Assembly (NCBI RefSeq): GCF_001245615.1
Contig: NZ_CWKH01000001.1
Span: 806,001-870,000, forward strand
Reading direction: 5' to 3'
DNA: 64,000 nt
From: Mycolicibacterium neworleansense
GTDB taxonomy: Bacteria > Actinomycetota > Actinomycetes > Mycobacteriales > Mycobacteriaceae
This document shows, one piece after another, positions 17,896-25,366 of this stretch (positions are counted from its first letter, which is position 1; every line of letters starts with the position of its first letter). The notes beneath the pieces are model-generated. The model saw only the letters and a program-made list of their open reading frames with translations, made no database searches and was not told the origin of the DNA. Both the position numbers and the translations under genes were made by a program.

Positions 17896-18332
17896 CAGGC
17901 GATCCTCCAGGCGTGGGTGGTGCGCTCGACGCCCTCGTCGTCGGTGTAGAGCGTCATGGTGGTCAGCTCCATCTCCATACCGACCTTGAGATCAGCGGCC
18001 AGCGTGCCCTCGACGACCTTGCCGAGCACGATGAGGCCTTCGTCGGCCAACTCGACCGCGGCGATCGCGAACGGCTCGAACGGATCGGTCTTGGGATACG
18101 GTGCGGGCGGAAGGTACCGGTTCTCCGTGTAGCTCCACACCTTTCCGCGGCGGGACAGCGGGACCAGATCAAGGGTGTCGCTGTCACAGGCCGGGTTGGG
18201 GCAGTTGTTCTCGCGCGGCGGGAACACGTAGGTGGCGCACTGGGTGCACTTGCCGCCGATCAGATGGGTGGCACCGGCGTCGTCGGTGGCGAACCATCCG
18301 TCGATCGCGGGTTGCGAAGATGCTGCTGGCAC
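17895..18332 (-). CDS. DUF35 OB-fold/zinc-ribbon acyl-CoA-associated protein
   Basis: A 145-residue protein with an N-terminal rubredoxin-like zinc ribbon (GGKCTQCATYVFPPRENNC followed by PNPAC; Cys29, Cys32, Cys44, Cys49) and a C-terminal OB fold (GKVWSYTENRYLPPAPYP, PFAIAAVELADEGLIVLGKV). DUF35 proteins bind acyl-CoA and act as obligate partners of thiolase-like Ltp enzymes or MaoC-like hydratases in steroid degradation. The GTG at 18332 is used as start. Operon with the downstream thiolase (one-base stop/start overlap). The 109-bp upstream region shared with the divergent tetR gene contains two distinct palindromes. Confidence 0.88.
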   Translation of the reverse strand: MPAASSQPAIDGWFATDDAGATHLIGGKCTQCATYVFPPRENNCPNPACDSDTLDLVPLSRRGKVWSYTENRYLPPAPYPKTDPFEPFAIAAVELADEGLIVLGKVVEGTLAADLKVGMEMELTTMTLYTDDEGVERTTHAWRIA

Positions 18333-18361
18333 GCGGCCAGCCTAAACGATCAAGACCCCAG

Positions 18362-18381
18362 AACTGAAACGTGTTGCAGTT
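18362..18381. promoter_or_regulatory. KstR-like operator upstream of the DUF35-thiolase operon
   Basis: A 20-bp imperfect palindrome whose central 14 bases TGAAACGTGTTGCA (18365-18378) fit the TNNAACNNGTTNNA motif known for the mycobacterial cholesterol-catabolism repressor KstR. It is 30-49 bases upstream of the DUF35 start codon, where repression of that promoter would be expected. Match seen directly; KstR binding is inference. Confidence 0.65.
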
Positions 18382-18408
18382 TTGTCCCGCGCATCAGGAA
18401 ATTCCGTT

Positions 18409-18437
18409 GAAGAGTACGAAACAGTTTCGTACTCTTC
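18409..18437. promoter_or_regulatory. 29-bp perfect palindrome, probable TetR operator
   Basis: GAAGAGTACGAAAC (18409-18422), one central A, then its exact reverse complement (18424-18437). It ends four bases before the tetR ATG and lies in the divergent region with the DUF35 operon. Size and position are those of an autoregulatory TetR-family operator. Confidence 0.85.
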
Positions 18438-18441
18438 GAGC

Positions 18442-19011
18442 ATGGTTCGAGGTATGGAGCGTGAGCAGGCCGTGCTGGCCGCGACGGCCGAGCTGCTCGT
18501 GGAACGGGGATACCAGGCACTGACGATCGATGCGGTGGCCGCACGGGCCGGTGCCAGCAAGGCGACCATCTACCGCCGGTGGCCGAACAAGGCCCAGTTG
18601 GTTCGGGCCACGCTGGACGCCACCGATGCGGCCCGGAATGCGCAACTGCCCGATACCGGACAATTGCGCAGCGACCTGTTCGCCGTGATGGACGCCGTTG
18701 CCCAGGAGGTCGCCGACCCGCTGACGCGGGTGACCGCCGAACTCGCGACGCTCATGCGCCATGACACTCAGCTGGCTGAGGCCATCCGCGAACATCTCGC
18801 CAAGGAGGAGCTCTCGCCGTTTCACCATGCGTTGCAACGGGCGATCACCCGCGGGGACATCGCCGGGGACACCGACGTCGAACTCATCCATGACGTGGCC
18901 GAGGCGATGATCCTGCGGCAGGTGCACCTCGACTTACCGGTCGACGCGGCGTTCAGCGCACGGCTGATCGATGACATTCTGCTGATCCTGCTCGGGGCCG
19001 GTGGCCGATGA
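18442..19011 (+). CDS. TetR family transcriptional regulator
   Basis: A 189-residue regulator. The N-terminal helix-turn-helix is canonical: VLAATAELLVERGYQALTID, VAARAGASKATIYRRWPNKAQL at about residues 12-55. The C-terminal ligand-binding half is helical. ATG 18442 is chosen because the longer in-frame version would translate the perfect palindrome just upstream. The stop overlaps the start of the FAD monooxygenase by four bases (ATGA), so both are one operon and the monooxygenase is its likely target. The ligand is unknown, probably an aromatic or drug-like substrate of that enzyme. Confidence 0.92.
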   Translation: MVRGMEREQAVLAATAELLVERGYQALTIDAVAARAGASKATIYRRWPNKAQLVRATLDATDAARNAQLPDTGQLRSDLFAVMDAVAQEVADPLTRVTAELATLMRHDTQLAEAIREHLAKEELSPFHHALQRAITRGDIAGDTDVELIHDVAEAMILRQVHLDLPVDAAFSARLIDDILLILLGAGGR

Positions 19012-20486
19012 CCATCGTGATCGCCGGCGCCGGCCCGACCGGACTCACCCTGGCCATCGAACTGGCCCGGCGCGGCGTGCCGTGCCGAGTGTTGGACCAG
19101 GCGACGACGCTGTTTCCCGGCTCACGCGGTAAGGGCTTGCAGCCACGCACGCTGGAGGTTTTCGACGACCTCGGCGTGATCGGCGCCGTGCTGGCTGCGG
19201 GTGAGCCGTTTCCGCCGATGCGGCTGTACCGCGGTACGGAGGTGGTGTGGGAGAAACCGGTCTACGAGCTGTTGGGGCTGCCCGAGCTGGAACCGTCCTC
19301 GGCGGTGCCGTACCCCTACACCTGGCTGATCCCGCAGTGGCGCACCGACCAGATCTTGGCGGCGCGATTTGCCGAACTCGGCGGCACCATCGAGTTCGGC
19401 ACCCAGGTAACGGATTTCACGCAGGACGACGACGGCGTCACGGTAGAGACCGATCGCGGTGCGATTCGTGCCGACTACCTGGTCGGCGCCGATGGTGGCC
19501 GCAGCACGGTACGAAAGGCGTCCGGAGTCGCGTTCCTCGGCGGTGCGCTCACCGAGGAACGCATCATCGTGGGTGACGTACGGGCTGCCGGGCTCGACGG
19601 CCGCTTCTGCCACCTGCTGACCCGTGACGGAGACCAGTCGAGGCGGTTCTCGCTGTGGAATCTTCCCGGCAGTGAGCACTACCAGCTGGTGGTCACCATG
19701 GCCCCGGGCGAGGACCCGCCTGCGCTGACCCTCGACGGTATGCAGGCGGTGCTGGGCCAGCGGTCGGGCCGCCGGGACATCACGCTGTCGGACCTGCGAT
19801 GGATCTCGCTCTACCGGGTTAATCTACTTATGGCGCAACACTTCCGGATGGGGAGAGTGCTCCTGGCGGGCGACGCGGCCCACGTGCATTCGCCGGCCGG
19901 GGGACAGGGCGTCAACACCGGGGTGCAGGATGCCTACAACCTCGGCTGGAAACTGGCCGCCGTTTGGGCCGGCGGGCCCGACGCCCTGCTGGACAGCTAT
20001 GAGGCCGAACGCCTGCCTGTGGCTGCCGATGTGCTCCACCTCAGCGGCGCGTTGCACAGCCAGGGCTTCGCCGCGACCGGGCCCGCGCCTTCGTCGATCC
20101 ACCAACTGGACATCAGCTACCGGGGAGGTCCGCTCGCCGCACCGGGTGGCAACCCGGCTGGGGAGTTGCAGGCCGGTGACCGGGCTCCCGACGCCCTGCT
20201 GCCCGACGGCCGCAGGCTGTTCGACGTGTTACGCGGACCACACTGGACCGTGCTGCAGTTCGGTCAGGGATCAGTCGATTTCGGGGTTCCGCTGGTGCGC
20301 ATGGCGCCAAATGCCGACTACGACGTGCCCGCAGGCTGTTATGTGCTGGTCCGTCCTGACGGATACATCGGTGCGATCGACACACAGCCCGGGGTCATTC
20401 GTGATCAAGTTCGTCGAGGACGGGAGCCGATCCGCGGGCCGCGTCAAGCAGAATCCGGACCAGATCATTGTGGTTGTCGCGCATGA
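19008..20486 (+). CDS. FAD-dependent aromatic monooxygenase (PheA/TfdB, Rox-like)
   Basis: A 492-residue class A flavoprotein monooxygenase. Visible are the dinucleotide-binding IVIAGAGPTGLTLAIELARRG at the N-terminus, the DG motif in YLVGADGGRSTVRK, and the GD motif in GRVLLAGDAAHVHSPAGGQG. The C-terminal thioredoxin-like extension (about residues 385-470) is typical of the phenol hydroxylase/rifampicin monooxygenase group. Coupled to tetR by a four-base overlap. The last 30 residues overlap the 3' end of the convergent hydrolase by 92 bp and look less family-like. Hydroxylation of an aromatic compound using NAD(P)H is the expected activity; the substrate is unknown. Confidence 0.88.
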   Translation: MTIVIAGAGPTGLTLAIELARRGVPCRVLDQATTLFPGSRGKGLQPRTLEVFDDLGVIGAVLAAGEPFPPMRLYRGTEVVWEKPVYELLGLPELEPSSAVPYPYTWLIPQWRTDQILAARFAELGGTIEFGTQVTDFTQDDDGVTVETDRGAIRADYLVGADGGRSTVRKASGVAFLGGALTEERIIVGDVRAAGLDGRFCHLLTRDGDQSRRFSLWNLPGSEHYQLVVTMAPGEDPPALTLDGMQAVLGQRSGRRDITLSDLRWISLYRVNLLMAQHFRMGRVLLAGDAAHVHSPAGGQGVNTGVQDAYNLGWKLAAVWAGGPDALLDSYEAERLPVAADVLHLSGALHSQGFAATGPAPSSIHQLDISYRGGPLAAPGGNPAGELQAGDRAPDALLPDGRRLFDVLRGPHWTVLQFGQGSVDFGVPLVRMAPNADYDVPAGCYVLVRPDGYIGAIDTQPGVIRDQVRRGREPIRGPRQAESGPDHCGCRA

Positions 20487-21096
20487 GGTTGTGCGCACCG
20501 TCGAGCGAATAGGTCCTCCAGGCGGGATCCATCCGCAGCCGCTCGTAGGTGGGGGCAAACGGCGACTCCGTCGGCCAGCGCTGCGCGTAGACGAAGGTCC
20601 GACGGATATCCGACGGCTCGGTGCCGAGCCGGATCGGTTGCAGCAGTGTCGCCAGCGGATGTGCGGTCGCGCGCTCGTCGAAGAACGGCAGCGGGGGCAC
20701 GCCGTAGCCCGTCGTATCGACGTCGATGTACCACCGGCGTTGCTCGTCATTGGTCAGGGTCCAGCAGGATTCGCCGTCGCGCGGCACGAACGCGTCGAGG
20801 TAGACCAGTGAATCAACCTGCTCCGGAATCCGATCCGCGACAGCGGTGATGACCATGCCGCCGTAGCTGTGCCCAGCCAGAACCGCACCGGCCACCTGTT
20901 GGGCTTGCATCTCGGCGATCACATCGGCGATGTGGGTGTCCAGGTTGACTCCACCATTGGCCAGGTGGGCACGCTCGGCCACCCCGGTCAGTGTGGGCGT
21001 CAGCACCCGGTGCCCTTCGGTGCGCAAGGCCGCGGCGAGTTCGTCGAAGCACCACCCGCCGTGGCAGGCGCCCGGTACCAGAACGAACGTTGTCAT
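20395..21096 (-). CDS. alpha/beta hydrolase (EstC/methyl-salicylate-esterase-like)
   Basis: A 233-residue minimal alpha/beta hydrolase: oxyanion motif VLVPGACHGGWCF, nucleophile elbow AGHSYGGMV, an Asp after strand 6 (SLVYLDAFVPRDGES) and the catalytic His in SLDGAHNLMRD. The family resembles plant methyl-salicylate esterases and bacterial EstC. It forms an ATGA-coupled pair with the FAD monooxygenase upstream (21093-22223). Its 3' end overlaps the convergent FAD monooxygenase gene by 92 bp. It may hydrolyse an ester product of the monooxygenase, but this is inference from coupling only. Confidence 0.88.
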   Translation of the reverse strand: MTTFVLVPGACHGGWCFDELAAALRTEGHRVLTPTLTGVAERAHLANGGVNLDTHIADVIAEMQAQQVAGAVLAGHSYGGMVITAVADRIPEQVDSLVYLDAFVPRDGESCWTLTNDEQRRWYIDVDTTGYGVPPLPFFDERATAHPLATLLQPIRLGTEPSDIRRTFVYAQRWPTESPFAPTYERLRMDPAWRTYSLDGAHNLMRDNHNDLVRILLDAARGSAPVLDELDHE

Positions 21097-22223
21097 CGGG
21101 AACTCCTGTCTGCGAAAGTGTTTCGCCGGTAGTCGGCGGTGACGCGCGCCAGCTCATCGGGACTTCCGGCGTGCATCTCACGATTGGCGTGCACCACTGC
21201 CGTCGTCTCGGGGATCCTGCGGGCCTCGTATCCGGCGACTCCGCGGCCGGCGGCCAGCTCGTCGGCGAGGGCGCGGGCGTCGAGGATGGCCTGCGAGCCG
21301 CCGTTGGCGCCGACGGGATACATCGGGTGTGCGGCGTCGCCCACCAACGTGACGCGTCGAGTACCCCAGTGCGGCAAAGGTTCCCGGTCGACCATGGGAT
21401 ACTCGAATACGGCTTCGGACCGGTGCACCAGTTCGGCCGGATCCAGCCAGTCCAGGCGCCAGCCCGACATATGGGCGGCCACGCACGCGGGATCGACGTG
21501 AGTGTTCCAGTTCGCGTCGCCGGGGAGTGGGCCGGGAGCGGCTTCGTCGACCTGCAAAACCCAGTTCACCAGATCACCGCCGATCGGATAGGTGACCAAC
21601 TCGACGCCGTCGGCACCTTTGACGATGGCCATCGTGCGGCCGTCGAGAAACGGCCGTATCCGGCTCGCGCCCCGGAACATCCGAACCCCCGACCAGGCCA
21701 GCCCATCAGGGCCTGGATGCAGTCGGCGGCGTACCTTCGAGTGCACCCCGTCGGCGCCGACGAGAACTTCGGCGGTGAATTCCCCGGCGCGACTGGTCAC
21801 CCGGACGTGGTGGTCGGTTTCCTCGAATGCGGTGACGGCGGCGCCGGTGCGAACGGCGTCGGCGCCCAAGCGGGTTCGAACCGCGTCGAGCAGCAGCATC
21901 TGCAACCGGCCGCGGTGTACCGAGCACTGCGGGTAGCCGTAGCCGCCCTCGACTCCGCGGGGCTCTCGGAACAGCAGCGTGCCGTCGGAACGGTAGAAAT
22001 CGATGACTGCCGGGGTGGCCGAGATGTCCAGCAGGGCCTCGCCGACGCCGAGGTCGGTCAGTTCACGTACTGCGTGCGGCAGCAGGTTGATCCCCACGCC
22101 CAGCGCCCGCAGCTCGTGGGCGCTTTCCAGCACCGTAACCTGAAAACCCTTGGCGTGCAGGGTGAGTGCAGTGGTGAGGCCGCCGATGCCGGCCCCGGCG
22201 ATGACGATCTGTTGGGTGGGCAT
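21093..22223 (-). CDS. FAD-dependent monooxygenase (salicylate-hydroxylase/PhzS-like)
   Basis: A 376-residue flavoprotein monooxygenase with IVIAGAGIGGLTTALTLHAKG at the N-terminus, the DG motif in EVLVGADGVHSKVRR and the GD motif in TRRVTLVGDAAHPMYPVGANG. It lacks the C-terminal thioredoxin-like domain, unlike the other FAD enzyme in this segment, and fits the short salicylate hydroxylase-like class. ATG 22223 is taken because MPTQQIVIAGAG is the family N-terminus; 12 extra residues upstream are unlikely. Divergent from a LysR gene, which is its probable regulator. The downstream hydrolase overlaps by four bases. Confidence 0.9.
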   Translation of the reverse strand: MPTQQIVIAGAGIGGLTTALTLHAKGFQVTVLESAHELRALGVGINLLPHAVRELTDLGVGEALLDISATPAVIDFYRSDGTLLFREPRGVEGGYGYPQCSVHRGRLQMLLLDAVRTRLGADAVRTGAAVTAFEETDHHVRVTSRAGEFTAEVLVGADGVHSKVRRRLHPGPDGLAWSGVRMFRGASRIRPFLDGRTMAIVKGADGVELVTYPIGGDLVNWVLQVDEAAPGPLPGDANWNTHVDPACVAAHMSGWRLDWLDPAELVHRSEAVFEYPMVDREPLPHWGTRRVTLVGDAAHPMYPVGANGGSQAILDARALADELAAGRGVAGYEARRIPETTAVVHANREMHAGSPDELARVTADYRRNTFADRSSR

Positions 22224-22262
22224 GACTCCAGCCTCGTCAGTGCCCAATGATAAGTCCAATAC

Positions 22263-22282
22263 ATAGTCAGTCCAGAAACTAT
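22263..22282. promoter_or_regulatory. dyad in the LysR/monooxygenase divergent promoter region
   Basis: ATAGT (22263-22267) and its reverse complement ACTAT (22278-22282) are separated by ten bases, in the 70-bp region between the divergent monooxygenase and LysR genes, 11 bases before the LysR ATG. It has the size of a LysR-type recognition dyad. Short arms make it only a candidate. Confidence 0.4.
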
Positions 22283-22293
22283 TGTGATTGCTT

Positions 22294-23187
22294 ATGGAAC
22301 TGCGTCAGTTCGAATACTTCGTCGCGGTGGCCGAGGAGGCCAACTTCACCCGCGCAGCCGAGCGAGTGCATGTTGCGCAACCGGCGGTCAGCGCGCAGAT
22401 CCGCCACCTGGAGCGCGAACTCGGCCAGCAACTGTTCGATCGCAGCCGGCGTGCAGTCCGGTTGACCGCCGCCGGTGAAGCCGTGTTGCCGCACGCCCGG
22501 GCCGCCTTGGCTGCGGTGGCCGCTGCCCGCACCGCCGTCGAGGAGCTCGGGGAGTTGGTTCGCGGCGCAGTGGTGGTGGGCACCGTGACGGCCCACGACT
22601 TCGACATGGCGGGGCTGCTCGCGCAGTTCCACGCGGCCCACCCGCTCGTCGACATCACATTGACCACCGACGAGTCCGACGCACTGCTGGACGGTCTGCA
22701 CTCAGGGCGGCTCGATGCGGCCATCGTGTCGGTGGGCGCCGCACTTCCCGCCGGGTTGGATGCCGAGGTGGTGACCGATCAGCGCATCGTCGCGGCGGTG
22801 GCCGGTGACCATCCGTGGCGCCGACGCCGCACCGTGGCGCTGCGCGATCTCGTCGACCATCCGGTGATTGCGCTACCGGCCGGGGCCGGGATCCGTCACC
22901 AGTTCGATCACGCGTGTCGTGCGGCCGGGGTGGCGGCGCGGGTCGCGTTCGAGGCGAGCACCCCGCACGCGCTGGCCGAACTCGCCGAGCGTGGGCTGGG
23001 AGTCGCGGTGTTGCCGGAATCGGTGGCCTTCACCCGGACCGCGCTGCACCCGCTTCCCATCACGCCGGAGCTGCGCGGCCGGTTGGTGTTCGCGTGGCGG
23101 ACGCAGGGACCGATGAGCCCGGCTGCCAGGGTCCTGGTCGAGATGGCTCGTCGTCGTCTGCGCGTCGGTGGGCCCGCCGCCTCTTAG
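22294..23187 (+). CDS. LysR family transcriptional regulator
   Basis: A 297-residue LysR-type regulator. The N-terminal winged helix is standard (MELRQFEYFVAVAEEANFTR, RVHVAQPAVSAQIRHLERELG, LFDRSRRAVRLTAAG). The remainder is a periplasmic-binding-protein-like effector domain with GSVTAHD-like and GLGVAVLPES segments. ATG 22294 is used; an in-frame TTG two codons upstream is possible. It is divergent from the hydrolase/monooxygenase pair, the usual arrangement for a LysR regulator and its target. Its stop is three bases from the stop of the convergent membrane-protein gene that begins the type VII cassette. Confidence 0.92.
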   Translation: MELRQFEYFVAVAEEANFTRAAERVHVAQPAVSAQIRHLERELGQQLFDRSRRAVRLTAAGEAVLPHARAALAAVAAARTAVEELGELVRGAVVVGTVTAHDFDMAGLLAQFHAAHPLVDITLTTDESDALLDGLHSGRLDAAIVSVGAALPAGLDAEVVTDQRIVAAVAGDHPWRRRRTVALRDLVDHPVIALPAGAGIRHQFDHACRAAGVAARVAFEASTPHALAELAERGLGVAVLPESVAFTRTALHPLPITPELRGRLVFAWRTQGPMSPAARVLVEMARRRLRVGGPAAS

Positions 23188-23189
23188 CG

Positions 23190-24023
23190 TTAGCGTGTGG
23201 GTTGTAGGGATCGAGCGCGGGCGAGAGCCACTTCTGTACCGAGTTCCGCACGTACCTCGGGGTTTTCGGCGTAGGTCCGCACGTAGCTGTACAGCAGGTA
23301 GGGGTCGACATCGAACTGTCGGCAGTCGAATTCGATCATCGGTACCGGTGGCAGGCGGTCGATGCGCCAGAGCCGCGTGGTGCACCGGCGGTTCCAATCC
23401 GCATTGGCATACCCGACTGCGAGGATGACCGGATAACCGTTGGTCGCCGCTTTGACGGCTGCGATGTCCGACCAGTTCAGTCGCGACTCGAAGCTCCATC
23501 CGCGTTGGGCAATGCCCTGGCTCGACAGTATGACGCCACCACGGCGGATACGCCCGCAGATCGCTGACGCGATGAACGACGCGAACACAATGCCGAGGGC
23601 GCTGGTTACCACCGCAAAGCCCGGAAACCCCTCATCCTGGTGGATGAGTATGTCGACCGAAGCCATGACACAAAAGACCATGCAGCACCCCATCAAGGCG
23701 ACGAGGATCGTGAATTGGCTGGTCGAGTAGCGGATTTCAGTCCCCGGGGTGTTGTCTCGCTCGATCGCCGTCCGGACCGACGACGACAGTCCCCCTCGAC
23801 GGTGTCGCACAACGAGGCCGTATGCGACACCGAGAACCAGCAACAGTGCGAACAATAGAAAGTACTTGAGCGCTATGAAATTGCCCGCCGCTGCGGCCAC
23901 GATTCCGAAAAGGGCGGAGATGACGGCGAATGCGAGGAGTCCCGCGACCGAGAGGTAGTACCGCAAACCGTTATGTGTGTCCGTCCACCCATCGGGAGTG
24001 TCTCGATACTCAGAAGATCGCAT
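23190..24023 (-). CDS. multi-spanning membrane protein, possible immunity protein of the type VII cassette
   Basis: A 277-residue protein of no recognised family. Hydrophobic segments are seen at about residues 24-45, 52-72, 108-130 and 142-165 (LSVAGLLAFAVISALFGIVAA; FIALKYFLLFALLLVLGVAYG; TILVALMGCCMVFCVMASVDI; FAVVTSALGIVFASFIASAIC), followed by a cytosolic-looking domain of about 110 residues. ATG 24023 overlaps the end of the upstream WXG effector-like gene by 14 bases, so it is translated with it. A membrane protein directly downstream of a putative membrane-active secreted toxin is the expected position of an immunity protein. That role is inference. GC content is below that of the flanking core genes. 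Confidence 0.7.
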   Translation of the reverse strand: MRSSEYRDTPDGWTDTHNGLRYYLSVAGLLAFAVISALFGIVAAAAGNFIALKYFLLFALLLVLGVAYGLVVRHRRGGLSSSVRTAIERDNTPGTEIRYSTSQFTILVALMGCCMVFCVMASVDILIHQDEGFPGFAVVTSALGIVFASFIASAICGRIRRGGVILSSQGIAQRGWSFESRLNWSDIAAVKAATNGYPVILAVGYANADWNRRCTTRLWRIDRLPPVPMIEFDCRQFDVDPYLLYSYVRTYAENPEVRAELGTEVALARARSLQPTR

Positions 24024-25077
24024 CCCACGCACCTTTGACAAGTCCTCCAACTGCTCGCCCGGTATCGGCCACCGCTGAGGCGCCATCGCTGATGGCGGTG
24101 CCGAGGCTACCGATGCCGTTCTGGTAGAGAGAATCGACGGCACCGGAGGTGAATATCCCTACGCCTGCTCCGACCAACGCACCCACCGCAGTTCCCACGA
24201 CTGGTACAGGGATCGCCGTACCGATGAGCGCGCCGGCGGCGACCGAAGCGCCGAAACCAGCGGCTCCGGATACGATGGCTTGGTCGACGTCTTTGCCGTT
24301 GGCGATGTCGTACACGACACCAGCCACTGCAAGACCCCCGCCGACTTTGAGGCCGATCCGACCAGCATTCGCCTTGGTGCTCTGTGCTCCCTTCGCTACA
24401 TCGTCGGCTTGGTTAGCGAGGCTGCGAGCGTGATCAATGTCCCGATAGATCATGGCGGCCGGCGTGCCAGCGGGTGCTGATTTTGCTAATGCCAGAGTTC
24501 TTGCCGACTCATCGGCCAAGAACTTGGAATGTTTTGCCATTGTTGAGACGTTCAGGTCGACAAGTGTGGCGGCCCCGCCATTAATCAAATCAGCTACCAC
24601 AAAGAACCATTTAGTCCTGAGGTCTGCCCAGGCATTCTTGAGGGTGTCTGCACCGAGCTTCTCAATGGTTCGAGCGGCCTCCGCGGCGTGGAATGCCGCA
24701 TTGTACGCGTCAACTGTTGCGTCCTCAACGGAATCTTGAATGATGAAACCGTCTACGGATAACCCGGCATTCATTGCGACGTCGCGAATTGTTTGCATCT
24801 CAGTTTGGGCGCGTTCGAGTTCTGCCGCAAATTCATCGATTGTCTGAGCGCCGCTGGCGACGGCAGTTTTCAGTCCGTCAACCTTCGTTGCGCCACTTGC
24901 CATTCGTGCAGTGAAAGCGTCCCCGGCTTCACCGTGCCAGTCGGCAGTTGCCGTCGTCCGGGCAGCATGAATCTCGTCCGTTGTGTGCGAGACCTTGCTC
25001 TCCAGAGTCGACCGGAGCCAGTCAGCTGCCGAGCGGACGGAACTGGGATCCCCCTCAATCTCTGTGTCAATTGGCAC
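24010..25077 (-). CDS. WXG-type type VII secretion effector-like protein with glycine-rich C-terminus
   Basis: A 355-residue protein. Residues 1-110 look like a WXG100 helical hairpin (SSVRSAADWLRSTL, then W47-H48-G49 in TADWHGEAGDAF, then a second helix). A helical middle follows. Residues about 245-330 are a glycine/alanine-rich hydrophobic region (GLKVGGGLAVAGVVYDIANG, GTAIPVPVVGTAVGALVGAG) of the glycine-zipper kind seen in membrane-inserting toxins and polymorphic-toxin pretoxin regions. GTG 25077 starts four bases after the upstream EspC-like gene, its likely secretion partner. No YxxxD/E signal is obvious in this protein itself. One 60-base line here (24481) has only 27 G/C by hand count. 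A toxin role is inference. Confidence 0.75.
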   Translation of the reverse strand: MPIDTEIEGDPSSVRSAADWLRSTLESKVSHTTDEIHAARTTATADWHGEAGDAFTARMASGATKVDGLKTAVASGAQTIDEFAAELERAQTEMQTIRDVAMNAGLSVDGFIIQDSVEDATVDAYNAAFHAAEAARTIEKLGADTLKNAWADLRTKWFFVVADLINGGAATLVDLNVSTMAKHSKFLADESARTLALAKSAPAGTPAAMIYRDIDHARSLANQADDVAKGAQSTKANAGRIGLKVGGGLAVAGVVYDIANGKDVDQAIVSGAAGFGASVAAGALIGTAIPVPVVGTAVGALVGAGVGIFTSGAVDSLYQNGIGSLGTAISDGASAVADTGRAVGGLVKGAWDAIF

Positions 25078-25081
25078 TCAT

Positions 25082-25366
25082 TCACCCCGTCTGCATGGCT
25101 TCATTTAGCGCCTCGGCGCCTGCTTCGTCCTGTCCGCGATAACTCGCGCTCGCTGAAGCGACCCCATTCGCTACTGCTTTGACAGCTATGACGAGTTGGC
25201 CAGCGTTGTCGGTTAGCTGTGCCAGAATCCCCAGAATCGCTGGTGTTCCCAATCCGCCGTCAACGGACGCTGGCGCCGAGGCGCTCGCGCTGTCGAGGTC
25301 GGAACTGGCGCTCGACAAAGACTGAGATATCTTGTCGAGCGATTCGTGATTGATATAAAGCGTCAC
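25082..25366 (-). CDS. small EspC/WXG100-like type VII secretion substrate
   Basis: A 94-residue, Ser/Ala-rich, all-helical protein in the size range of EspC-family (ESX secretion-associated) and WXG100 proteins. A helix-turn-helix plan is apparent: helix about 5-30, glycine/proline turn (VDGGLGTP), helix about 43-75. The C-terminus carries Y76-R-G-Q-D80, the YxxxD/E signal that directs substrates to type VII secretion systems. The GTG start overlaps the stop of the upstream SAV_915-like gene (GTGA), and the gene ends four bases before the WXG effector-like gene. It probably forms a heterodimer with that protein for export. Confidence 0.75.
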   Translation of the reverse strand: MTLYINHESLDKISQSLSSASSDLDSASASAPASVDGGLGTPAILGILAQLTDNAGQLVIAVKAVANGVASASASYRGQDEAGAEALNEAMQTG

